DNA of 64,000 bases from Phytohalomonas tamaricis (GTDB taxonomy: Bacteria > Pseudomonadota > Gammaproteobacteria > Pseudomonadales > Halomonadaceae): positions 1 through 64,000 of the forward strand of contig NZ_PVRV01000024.1 of the NCBI RefSeq assembly GCF_003012345.1. Reading direction: 5' to 3'. The notes under the pieces are model-generated. The model ran no database searches and was not told the origin of the DNA. It saw only the letters and a list, made by a program, of their open reading frames with translations. Positions 9,288-17,979 of this stretch are shown piece after piece. Positions within the stretch are counted from its first letter, which is position 1, and each line of letters opens with the position of its first letter. The position numbers and the translations under genes are program-made.

Positions 9288-9908
9288 ATGGACTTTGATC
9301 TCGATGCCATCAACCGTGATTTAGGCAATGATCCACAAAAACTGGTCGAGTGGGCGCTCGGCCTTGGCAAGCCAGCCATTTGCACTACCAATTTCCGCCC
9401 TTTCGAGGCGGTCATTTTACATATGGTGTCACGCGTTCAGCCTGACATTCCCGTCGTGTGGATGGATTCAGGCTATAACACGCCAGCGACCTATGCCTTC
9501 GCTGACGAAGTGACGCAAAAGCTGGGATTGAACCGTATCATCTATCTGCCCAAGCGCACCCGCGCCCACCGTGAAGCAGTCGAGGGTGAGCTGCCCAGCC
9601 TGGACGACCCACGCCATGCCGCCTTCACACAGGAGGTCAAACTCGAACCGTTTGAGCGTGCGCTGCGCGAGATGAACCCTACTGTCTGGTTTACGGCGCT
9701 ACGTGCTTCTGACACGGCGGCCCGCGCCCAGATGCAGCCGGTCAGTATCAACAAAGATGGGCTGATAAAGGTCGCACCGGTGCTGCATTGGTCATCAAAA
9801 GATATGTATGACTATCTTGTCGCGCACGACCTGCCCAATAACTTCGATTATTTCGACCCTACCAAGGGTGAAGAAACACGCGAGTGTGGCTTGCATATCG
9901 AACATTGA
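9288..9908 (+). CDS. cysH: phosphoadenylyl-sulfate (PAPS) reductase
   Basis: This 206-residue protein reduces PAPS to sulfite in assimilatory sulfate reduction. It shows the adenosine-phosphosulfate-binding region (WMDSGYNTPATYAF) and the catalytic C-terminal ECGLH. The paired-cysteine motifs that bind a 4Fe-4S cluster in APS reductases are absent, so it should be the thioredoxin-dependent PAPS type. It is shorter than E. coli CysH (244), mainly at the N-terminus. A GTG at 9285 is an alternative start. It converges with cysB across a shared terminator. Confidence 0.9.
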   Translation: MDFDLDAINRDLGNDPQKLVEWALGLGKPAICTTNFRPFEAVILHMVSRVQPDIPVVWMDSGYNTPATYAFADEVTQKLGLNRIIYLPKRTRAHREAVEGELPSLDDPRHAAFTQEVKLEPFERALREMNPTVWFTALRASDTAARAQMQPVSINKDGLIKVAPVLHWSSKDMYDYLVAHDLPNNFDYFDPTKGEETRECGLHIEH

Positions 9909-9933
9909 GCTAATGGCTGAATGCCAGCAGACA

Positions 9934-9969
9934 AAAACGCCTGACTAGTTGATAGTCAGGCGTTTTTTT
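9934..9969. terminator. bidirectional rho-independent terminator between cysH and cysB
   Basis: A perfect stem, ACGCCTGACT with AGTCAGGCGT, has A and T runs on its two sides. It can stop transcription of cysH rightwards and of cysB leftwards. Confidence 0.92.
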
Positions 9970-10017
9970 AGCCTAGCGATTTGCCAGCATTGTGCTGCGT
10001 AGCACCAGAGCTTGACG

Positions 10018-10992
<975 letters not shown>

Positions 10993-11131
10993 TCATCTCT
11001 CCTGACGAGATCACTTTTTTAATGCTATCAAGCAATAAAATAATGAACAATGATTCCTTTCGGATATATCGACGTCCGCGTAAATTATAGATCCGACCTT
11101 ATAGGTATCAGGACAGCTTCAAGGATAGCTG

Positions 11132-11911
11132 ATGCATTTCACAGACTTTATTTTATACGTACTCGCCGGTGCCGGAGTAGGCGTCGCGGTAGGCCTCACA
11201 GGTATTGGCGGTGGTTCATTGATGACGCCCTTGCTGCTGATGTTTGGTATCCCCCCCCATGTTGCTGTCGGCACCGATCTACTTTACGCCTCTATCACCA
11301 AGTTCAGCGGTATCTATAGCCATCAGCGCCAGGGCCATATCGACTGGCGGGTCATGAGCTGGCTGGCATACGGGAGCGTTCCGGCCGCCATCGTTACCGT
11401 AGTGGTGCTGGATCTATTTTTCGCCGATGCCAAAGGATACAGCGAACTCATTACCAGCATGCTGGGCATCATGCTGATCATGACCGCCATTATTTTGATC
11501 TTTCGCGGCCCATTGCAGCGCTACGCTGCCAATCATGACGCATGGATGTCACGTCATTCGAGAACCCTGACCATTATTTCAGGATTGATTCTAGGAGTCT
11601 GCGTCACGCTATCTTCAGTAGGTGCCGGTGTATTCGGCACTGCTGTATTAATGCTGCTGTACGTCAAATTCAGTCCGGGCCGTATTGTGGGCACCGATAT
11701 TGCCCACGCCGTACCGCTAACCTTTGTCGCTGGGGCCGGACACCTTTTTCTAGGCAACATAGACTTTTGGTTGCTGGGGGCCCTACTAATAGGTTCTATA
11801 CCCGCCATTCATCTTGGCGCGATGATGACGAAGCATGTCCCGGACAAGTTGCTACGCGCTTTCTTGACCACCCTGCTACTTGGATTAGGCATCCACTATG
11901 CTTTTTCCTGA
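11132..11911 (+). CDS. TauE/SafE (TSUP) family sulfite/anion exporter
   Basis: The 259-residue protein has about eight membrane helices in the two-repeat TSUP pattern. Glycine-rich GLTGIGGGSLMTPLL lies near residue 22 and a second repeat (GVCVTLSSVGAGVFGTAVLM) near 150. Family members export sulfite or other sulfonate-derived anions. The neighbouring cysB and cysH make sulfite or sulfate the likeliest substrate, which is an inference. AAGGAT precedes the ATG. The divergent spacer of 142 bases from cysB could hold shared control sites. Confidence 0.85.
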   Translation: MHFTDFILYVLAGAGVGVAVGLTGIGGGSLMTPLLLMFGIPPHVAVGTDLLYASITKFSGIYSHQRQGHIDWRVMSWLAYGSVPAAIVTVVVLDLFFADAKGYSELITSMLGIMLIMTAIILIFRGPLQRYAANHDAWMSRHSRTLTIISGLILGVCVTLSSVGAGVFGTAVLMLLYVKFSPGRIVGTDIAHAVPLTFVAGAGHLFLGNIDFWLLGALLIGSIPAIHLGAMMTKHVPDKLLRAFLTTLLLGLGIHYAFS

Positions 11912-12046
11912 ATGTGCACTGACTTGCAGCGGCTCATTGAGCGCCTATATCATCATCATGACATCAACGCATTTGCCTCACTGAGTTGCAACCGCTACCA
12001 TCACCCACAAAGCTGCTTAGCAGCGTAATGATATGGAGATCTTCCC

Positions 12047-12370
12047 ATGGCAAATAATGTCGATGTCACCAATGCTAATTTTGAACAGGAAGTACTGCAG
12101 TCAGATAAGCCGGTTCTTCTGAAATTCTGGGCGCCGTGGTGCGGCCCTTGCAAGATGATGGCGCCTGTTGTCGAGGAAGTCGCCGCAGAGAAATCTGACG
12201 CAGTCAAGGTTGTCAGCATTAACGTTGACGATGCACCTGACATTGCTGCTGAACAGGGCGTCCGTGGTGTTCCTACCGTCGTCATGTTCAAGTCCGGCAC
12301 CAAGGTCGCTTCATTGGTCGGCGCACAATCCAAGCCTCAACTGACGCAGTTTATTGATCAAAATATTTAA
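12047..12370 (+). CDS. trxA: thioredoxin 1
   Basis: This 107-residue classic thioredoxin has the active site WCGPC (Cys32, Cys35), the conserved FWAPW stretch before it and the cis-proline loop GVRGVPTVV. It is a cytosolic disulfide reductase. It would serve the cluster-less PAPS reductase encoded at 9288, among other partners. The gene stands alone, with a strong terminator about 100 bases downstream. Confidence 0.97.
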   Translation: MANNVDVTNANFEQEVLQSDKPVLLKFWAPWCGPCKMMAPVVEEVAAEKSDAVKVVSINVDDAPDIAAEQGVRGVPTVVMFKSGTKVASLVGAQSKPQLTQFIDQNI

Positions 12371-12470
12371 AGACGTTTGATGGCATTCATAGGGTCGTAT
12401 GGCCTGACACCTTAACCGTATGATTGCTTATTATGTGGCGATTTGAATACTAGCACTAGCTTGATGAGAC

Positions 12471-12508
12471 GCGGCCTGCCTTCGAAAGAAGGCAGGCCGC
12501 TTTTATTT
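12471..12508. terminator. rho-independent terminator after trxA
   Basis: A 13-base perfect stem GCGGCCTGCCTTC / GAAGGCAGGCCGC with loop GAAA is followed by TTTTATTT. It could also act on the convergent AI-2E family gene, although the A-run on that side is weak. Confidence 0.9.
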
Positions 12509-12537
12509 AAGACTGCTTTTACTTAAAGCTGCTAGCC

Positions 12538-13596
12538 TCAGCTACGTTTCGGTTTTCGCTGCGTTGGGCCAATCATGATCGATAACCAGCGGGTATCAGG
12601 ATGACTGTCGAGCGCTATCTTGAGCGACATCGTCAAGGGCACCGACAGGAACATGCCTACCGGGCCAAAGATCCATCCCCAGACGACCAACGACAAGAAC
12701 GCTACCAAGGTTGACATACCCAACGTCTGCCCCATCACACGCGGCTCGATCAGGTTGCCTAACAGGAAGTTGATCGCCGTATACGCCCCTCCCAGCAGCA
12801 GTGCTTTAACCCCTCCTCCATCAGGCATGACCAAGGTCAGCATTACTGCTGGAATCGCGGCCAGAATCGAACCGATATTGGGAATGTAGTTAAGAAAGAA
12901 GGCTAATGCCCCCCAGAGAAAAGCAAACTCGATCTTGAGCAGCACACAGGAAAGGCTAACCAATGCACCGGTAATCAAGCTGATGATGGTTTTGACGATC
13001 AGGTAACGCTGAAGGGTTAGAGAAAATTGCGTAAAGCGCTTCAGGCTCGCATCAGGACGCTGCACGGCAAGTGCCAGTTTATTTGGAAAGTCGAGAATTT
13101 CGAACAGAAGAAAAATGATCATGATGAAGATGATCACGCTCTGCGAAAGAACATTGCCAATGCCGCCCAGTAACATTGGCATCATCTGGGTCAAGGTAGT
13201 GGGATCAAGCAACTGTGACGTAGCATCGGGATTGATCGGAATGCCTATATCATTAAACCAGCCCAGCAGTCCCGCATAATGATGGCGTAATTCTGATTCA
13301 AGTTTCGGCACCTCATCGCTGAACTCGCTCAAGCGGCTGATGACCAGAGAGGTAAATAAGCTTAATGCCAGCCCAAGCACGATCAGTACACAGCATACCG
13401 ACCAGGTAACTCCTAATCCCCGGCGATGTAACCACTCAACGGGGCGTGCGCATAACACCGCGATAAAGGTAGCCAACAGGATCGGTACGAAAAGCGCCGT
13501 GCCGAGCTTCAGCCCCGCAACGATAACAACCAGCGAGGCACAGGTAAGCACCAGATGGTAAGGAAAGTGCGACGCTTTCTTTTCAGGGTCTTCCAT
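12538..13596 (-). CDS. AI-2E family (PerM/YdiK-type) transporter
   Basis: This integral membrane protein of about 352 residues has the family layout: two or three N-terminal helices, a soluble central part (about 90-170) and C-terminal helices with FFLNYIPNIGSILAAIPAV and the GNLIEPRVMG motif. Members export small molecules or ions, and some are linked to AI-2 or Na+/H+ exchange. The frame is open to 13677. The ATG at 13596 is preferred because an AGAGG lies five bases before it, and it leaves a short polar N-terminus. A 15-base palindrome sits just upstream. Confidence 0.85.
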   Translation of the reverse strand: MEDPEKKASHFPYHLVLTCASLVVIVAGLKLGTALFVPILLATFIAVLCARPVEWLHRRGLGVTWSVCCVLIVLGLALSLFTSLVISRLSEFSDEVPKLESELRHHYAGLLGWFNDIGIPINPDATSQLLDPTTLTQMMPMLLGGIGNVLSQSVIIFIMIIFLLFEILDFPNKLALAVQRPDASLKRFTQFSLTLQRYLIVKTIISLITGALVSLSCVLLKIEFAFLWGALAFFLNYIPNIGSILAAIPAVMLTLVMPDGGGVKALLLGGAYTAINFLLGNLIEPRVMGQTLGMSTLVAFLSLVVWGWIFGPVGMFLSVPLTMSLKIALDSHPDTRWLSIMIGPTQRKPKRS

Positions 13597-13618
13597 GACC
13601 ACCTCTTGCTTTGCCATA

Positions 13619-13633
13619 AGACCAAATTGGTCT
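13619..13633. promoter_or_regulatory. palindrome AGACCAA-A-TTGGTCT upstream of the AI-2E family gene
   Basis: Seven-base perfect half-sites surround a single central base, 23 bases upstream of the preferred start. The position fits a repressor operator in the leader. No regulator for it is recognised in the window. Confidence 0.35.
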
Positions 13634-13845
13634 GTGAGATGAGCGTCCCGCTTATTTGACAGTTTCAACCTCATCATGAGTAGACAACTACCTCTGCCAA
13701 CTCATATCTATCAGTCAGTTATTGGCACGGGTCCTATCAGAACGCTTTTTACTTGAGCCTTTTGAGGCATCTCTTTGTGGTAAAACGGCCTCACAACCAA
13801 TGCTTTATCATTACCATAGTCATAAAGTAGCCATGGTGGCATTCA

Positions 13846-15033
13846 TCAAGCCTTACTAACTTTAGGCGTCAGCGTACGTATCAGTATATTAGCCAGCACG
13901 CTAGCACCCAGCATACCTATAACCATTGGCCATACACTGGGGATTTCGAAACCGCTGACCAAAAAGCCAACTAATCCCCCCGTAGTAAACTGAAGGCTGC
14001 CCAGCACCGCATTGGCAGTCGCACTCATCTTAGGAAAATGGTCAAGCATCGCCGAGACTGCATTAGGGGTGATCAGTCCGCCCACGCCAACAAACATCAT
14101 GATCAAAACCATCATGACCAGCACGGTATCAAGACCGGCCGCGATGACCAGTACCAGCGCAATACCTGCAGTCAACTGAATGCCGAGCCCGATACGCAAC
14201 AGGCGCTGAGGCGAATATTTACCGAGCAGACGAATATTGAGTCGGTTCGATGCCGCCATGACAATGATGTTAGCCCCGAACAGAAAAGGATATACCGAAG
14301 TCGAAACCCCATAATACGAGATATAGACATAAGGGGAGCTGGTGATAAAGGCAAACAGTCCAGCGAAGGAAAATGCGACGGCGGCAATATAGCCCATCGC
14401 CTCGCGATGCTTCAGTACACTGGCATAATTGCGCAATACCTGGCGTACGCCAGGCGGATGGGCTTCTCGGAGCTTCGTTTCGGGTAGTTGCGTAATCACC
14501 AGCCACAACAAAAAGGCGGCATAAACGCCTAGAAACGCAAAGATAAGCCACCACCCGCCCATCAGCAGCAACATACTGCCGATAGAGGGTGCAGCAAGCG
14601 GCGCTAACATGAGAATCAGCACCATTGTTGAAAGCACCTTGGCTGCTTCACGCCCTTGAAAACAGTCACGTACGATAGCAGGAGAATTCACCACACACGC
14701 CCCGCCACCCAGCGCCTGAATGAAGCGCAACAGCCATAACATTTGCAGGTCGTTGACCTGCGTAATGGCCAGGCTCGCCAGCATAAACGTTGTAATGCCG
14801 CCCAGCAGCACGGGCTTACGCCCTAAGCGATCCGAAAGTGGACCGAAAATGAGTTGCCCGAGCGCAAACCCCAGTAGAAAGACGCTAATGGATAGCTCGG
14901 TATGATGAACGCTGGCACCAACGTGCTCAGCCAGCGCGGGAATTGCTGGCAGATAGGCATCAATAGCCAGCGGCGCAAGCGCTGTATTGGCCGCGACCAA
15001 CAATGCCAGGCGCCGTGCACCTATGAGTTGCAA
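13846..15033 (-). CDS. Bcr/CflA family multidrug efflux MFS transporter
   Basis: This 395-residue protein has about twelve helices. The motif DAYLPAIPALA near residue 25 is typical of the DHA1 Bcr/CflA group, as is GPLSDRLGRKPVLLGG (loop 2-3 motif A, about 63-78). It is a proton-driven exporter of drugs or small metabolites in the inner membrane. The substrate cannot be inferred. It stands alone between the AI-2E gene and the STAS gene. Confidence 0.88.
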   Translation of the reverse strand: MQLIGARRLALLVAANTALAPLAIDAYLPAIPALAEHVGASVHHTELSISVFLLGFALGQLIFGPLSDRLGRKPVLLGGITTFMLASLAITQVNDLQMLWLLRFIQALGGGACVVNSPAIVRDCFQGREAAKVLSTMVLILMLAPLAAPSIGSMLLLMGGWWLIFAFLGVYAAFLLWLVITQLPETKLREAHPPGVRQVLRNYASVLKHREAMGYIAAVAFSFAGLFAFITSSPYVYISYYGVSTSVYPFLFGANIIVMAASNRLNIRLLGKYSPQRLLRIGLGIQLTAGIALVLVIAAGLDTVLVMMVLIMMFVGVGGLITPNAVSAMLDHFPKMSATANAVLGSLQFTTGGLVGFLVSGFEIPSVWPMVIGMLGASVLANILIRTLTPKVSKA

Positions 15034-15191
15034 GCGAAGCTCCTTAACTAAAAGGCAGGGTTTGACAAAATACTCTCATGACGCCATCCGGCACACGCGC
15101 TATGGAACGCGTATCCGCTTATTACCTGACAGCAACCGTATCGTGAAACCCACTATAACTAGTGGGCAGATCGATCCTTCCTCAAGGATGA

Positions 15192-15683
15192 CTAACAGCC
15201 GCGTTGCTGCTCAAGTAGCTCGATCAACGGCTGGAACTCAACACGGTTATGCTCATTGAGCAAACCCAGCGTACGGTGAGCATCAAGAATACGAGTACGC
15301 AATTCTTCCTCGCCACTCTCGACGGGTGGCAGCTCATTTAACACGCTGGGTTCCATCGTGGGCGTCTCCACAATCGTTACATAGTCACGCAACCCCATAA
15401 CTTCCAGCATTCTGATAACGTCAGGATGCTGCACAACGACCAAAGGGGATGCATGCAGATGCGCACGTACGGCCAGTGCTATCTTGGCGCAAAACCCCAG
15501 TGCGGTGGAGTCCATATTATTGACTAGGCGCAGGTCAATGATCACCTTGTCGAGCCCTGGCAATTCAGCAAGCGACTGCGCCTGCTGATCCAGGGTCGCA
15601 CATAGCGTCAAGCGCACATCTCCAGACAGCTTAAGGACAAAAACGCCCTTTTCAAAAGCGGCCTGGATCCGTCCCTCATCCAT
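15192..15683 (-). CDS. STAS-domain anti-sigma-factor antagonist (RssC/RsbV-like)
   Basis: This 163-residue protein carries an N-terminal STAS domain (about 1-100) with VIIDLRLVNNMDSTALGF. Asp58-Ser59 is the usual phosphorylation site of RsbV/SpoIIAA-type antagonists. An acidic C-terminal tail of about 60 residues is extra to the basic domain. It overlaps the upstream PP2C gene by eight bases, so the two are co-translated. The phosphatase should dephosphorylate it, as for the RssB-RssC pair next to vacJ in Pseudomonas. Confidence 0.85.
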   Translation of the reverse strand: MDEGRIQAAFEKGVFVLKLSGDVRLTLCATLDQQAQSLAELPGLDKVIIDLRLVNNMDSTALGFCAKIALAVRAHLHASPLVVVQHPDVIRMLEVMGLRDYVTIVETPTMEPSVLNELPPVESGEEELRTRILDAHRTLGLLNEHNRVEFQPLIELLEQQRGC

Positions 15684-16818
15684 CGTCGAATCCGGATAAC
15701 GTCATAAAGGTGAGATCATCTGGCAGAGCATCAGCCAGCGCCAGCGAAGCGCGAAAAGCTGCGATGTCATCTGCCTCGGCTATTCGGCTTCGAAGCGCTT
15801 CCAAGCGTTCTTCAAGATTAGTGCCAGGAAGGCAATCGAGCACACCATCGGAACATAGCCATAATGTGAATTGCTCGGGCAACGTCACGCAGTAAGCGGG
15901 GTACTCGATATCGGGAAAAAGCCCCACCGGATGCCCTTCGCCTTCCAAAACCGTCACATTGCCATTGGCGCTTAAATAGGGCATCGGCAACTGGGCGCCC
16001 AACGAATAGTGAAGTTTACGCGTTTCGCGATCGATCACACCGATAAACAACGCAGCATGCTTGCCGACGCCTGTGCCCAGCAGCTCGCGATTGATGCGAG
16101 CCAGCCAGCGTGCGGGCAGAGCCTCGGGAGACCGGCCGTTCCAGAGCCCTTGCCAGCGTTGGAACAGCGCCTTGAGCAGTACCGTGACAAATGCTGAAGA
16201 AGCGCCATGGCCTGATACATCGGCAAAACAAAACACGGTGTAACGTTCACCCACCACTTGATAGTCGAGATAATCGCCTGACAGGTAAAGTGAAGGTGCC
16301 AGCCAGTAACTTCCTTGGACGCCGTTCAATTGTTGCTGGCTTGGTGGCAACAGCTTGCGCTGTATCTGACCACCGGCATGCAAATCGTGACGCAGCAACG
16401 CGAGATGAGTTTCAAGCTTCTCGTTAAGTTGCTCCAAACGCTCGCGATCGCGTTTATTCGCCAGCGCCATGCGCCGATATTCCAACGCACGACTCAACAG
16501 GCGACACAGTACCAAGCGATGCGCCAGAGGGTCGATGACATAATCAATTATGCCAGCATCAACGGCAGCAAGCAGGTCAGCGTCGTTTTTATGCTCACTT
16601 ACCATGATCGTGGGACAGCGATTCGCAAGGAGCGCCCACTGCTCACGAGTGGTCACTCGCGCATGAGCCACCACCCCGTCGAGCTGTTCGGGCAAATCCA
16701 CGACTTGATCCACCGCAATCACATCAAAAAGATGCTCGCGTTGCAGTTCGTCAAGCAGCGCATCACGATCAGCCCCTGGTTGATCAACAAGGCCAATCAC
16801 CGGAATGGACTTAGGCAT
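15676..16818 (-). CDS. receiver-like / PP2C (SpoIIE-type) phosphatase, RssB-like
   Basis: The 380-residue protein has an N-terminal receiver-like fold (about 1-115), a coiled-coil linker (about 115-150) and a PP2C phosphatase domain. The latter has QIQRKLLPP, FCFADVSGHGASSAF and LWLCSDGVLD with metal-binding aspartates. The usual phosphoacceptor Asp is missing (Ala-His-Ala at about 51-53) and the conserved Lys-Pro is Asp-Pro (96-97). The receiver is therefore unlikely to take a phosphate. It probably acts on the STAS protein encoded next. Gene order mlaA, this gene, STAS matches Pseudomonas. Confidence 0.85.
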   Translation of the reverse strand: MPKSIPVIGLVDQPGADRDALLDELQREHLFDVIAVDQVVDLPEQLDGVVAHARVTTREQWALLANRCPTIMVSEHKNDADLLAAVDAGIIDYVIDPLAHRLVLCRLLSRALEYRRMALANKRDRERLEQLNEKLETHLALLRHDLHAGGQIQRKLLPPSQQQLNGVQGSYWLAPSLYLSGDYLDYQVVGERYTVFCFADVSGHGASSAFVTVLLKALFQRWQGLWNGRSPEALPARWLARINRELLGTGVGKHAALFIGVIDRETRKLHYSLGAQLPMPYLSANGNVTVLEGEGHPVGLFPDIEYPAYCVTLPEQFTLWLCSDGVLDCLPGTNLEERLEALRSRIAEADDIAAFRASLALADALPDDLTFMTLSGFDDG

Positions 16819-16847
16819 AGCGCGAAGTCACTTTCCTTGCAAAGGTG

Positions 16848-17591
16848 TTATTGCGCAAAATCGTCGTCGTTGATATCACCAAAATCCCCACTGGCAAACG
16901 GATCTTTACCGGGCTTGCCATCGTCAATCAGGAACTGACGACGCTGCAAATAAGTATCGCGGATGAAGCTGTAACGATCGCCTTGCATCAGCTTCTCCTG
17001 CTCGAGCAGGGCAGCACGCGTATTGACCAGATGTACAGCACGCACTCCCCAACGCGTGGTGTCATCTTTGACATATGCGACCGGATCGCTATACCAGTCC
17101 ACCGGAAACCCTGCCGTATCACGTACCGTACTTGGGCCCAACAGCGGCAACATCACAAAAGGTCCCTGACCGACACCCCAGGTAGCCAATGTCTGGCCAA
17201 AATCTTCATCATGACGCTCCAGACCCATACGGCCTGCTGGATCAAGCACGCCACCTAGCCCCAATACCGTATTAATCACGAAGCGTGAGGTGGAGATACC
17301 CGCATTGGTCCACTTCCACTGCAAGACGCTATTAAGAGTGTTGCTGACCTCACCGAGGTTATTGAAAAAATTACCGACGCCTGTCTGAACCGGTTCAGGA
17401 GTCACGTAATCATATCCCTCAGCAACAGGCTTTAACGCGTAGTGATCAAGCGTATCGTTGAAGGCAAAAACACCGCGGTTAAATCCTTCCCATGGGTCGT
17501 TAGGGTTAGCGTCCTGAGTCTGCGTGCCTGCACAACCCGTCAGCGATACTGCAGCTGCCGTCGCGGCCGCTAAACTTATCCATGAATTCAT
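16848..17591 (-). CDS. mlaA: MlaA (VacJ) outer-membrane lipoprotein
   Basis: This 247-residue lipoprotein has lipobox LTGC (Cys20). After it come the family motifs NDPWEGFNRGVFAFND and the amphipathic ring region with FGQTLATWGVGQGPFVMLPLLGPSTVRD. MlaA removes phospholipid from the outer leaflet of the outer membrane and hands it to MlaC. The AAGG ribosome site before the ATG supports the start. The rest of the Mla system (mlaFEDCB) is not in the window. A PldA fusion that acts on the same mislocalised lipids lies at 44767. Confidence 0.94.
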   Translation of the reverse strand: MNSWISLAAATAAAVSLTGCAGTQTQDANPNDPWEGFNRGVFAFNDTLDHYALKPVAEGYDYVTPEPVQTGVGNFFNNLGEVSNTLNSVLQWKWTNAGISTSRFVINTVLGLGGVLDPAGRMGLERHDEDFGQTLATWGVGQGPFVMLPLLGPSTVRDTAGFPVDWYSDPVAYVKDDTTRWGVRAVHLVNTRAALLEQEKLMQGDRYSFIRDTYLQRRQFLIDDGKPGKDPFASGDFGDINDDDFAQ

Positions 17592-17979
17592 GAGTCACCT
17601 TACAAAATTATACCATCTGTCTCGACGCATAGGCCCATGCGCTGCAGGTTGCAATGCTCAAGCAAACCCAAGGGTTCCGACACTCATAGCGCTCAGAGAA
17701 GAAAAGTATCGCTCCGGGCACTATCATCCTGCTTACCTATCCAAGGAGGAGAACGTAACGGCCTCCATCATGCAAAAGCACTTTACGCGCTCCTGACTTA
17801 AAAAGCTTACTTTATGACATGATTTTGCGCTTATCAGCACGCTATTAGCCAGACACATGCCAGCGATACTAAAATTGTTCGATCGCAACATGAACGGCGA
17901 AGATATCGCCCTCCCTGCAACGTCGCAAACACGAAACTAACCTGGCCGCCTCGTCCTTCAGCGTTGATTAAGCTGACGC
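17592..17979. other. intergenic region between mlaA and hrpA
   Basis: No convincing ORF, RNA or terminator is seen. A TATAAT on the minus strand (17607-17612) lies close to mlaA but has no matching -35, so it is not called a promoter. The region should hold the mlaA promoter and the hrpA 3' end. Confidence 0.4.

Noticed and set aside
16315-16938. 207-codon plus-strand ORF antisense to the PP2C phosphatase gene.
   Set aside because: It is a shadow of the clear phosphatase frame and has no recognisable domain.
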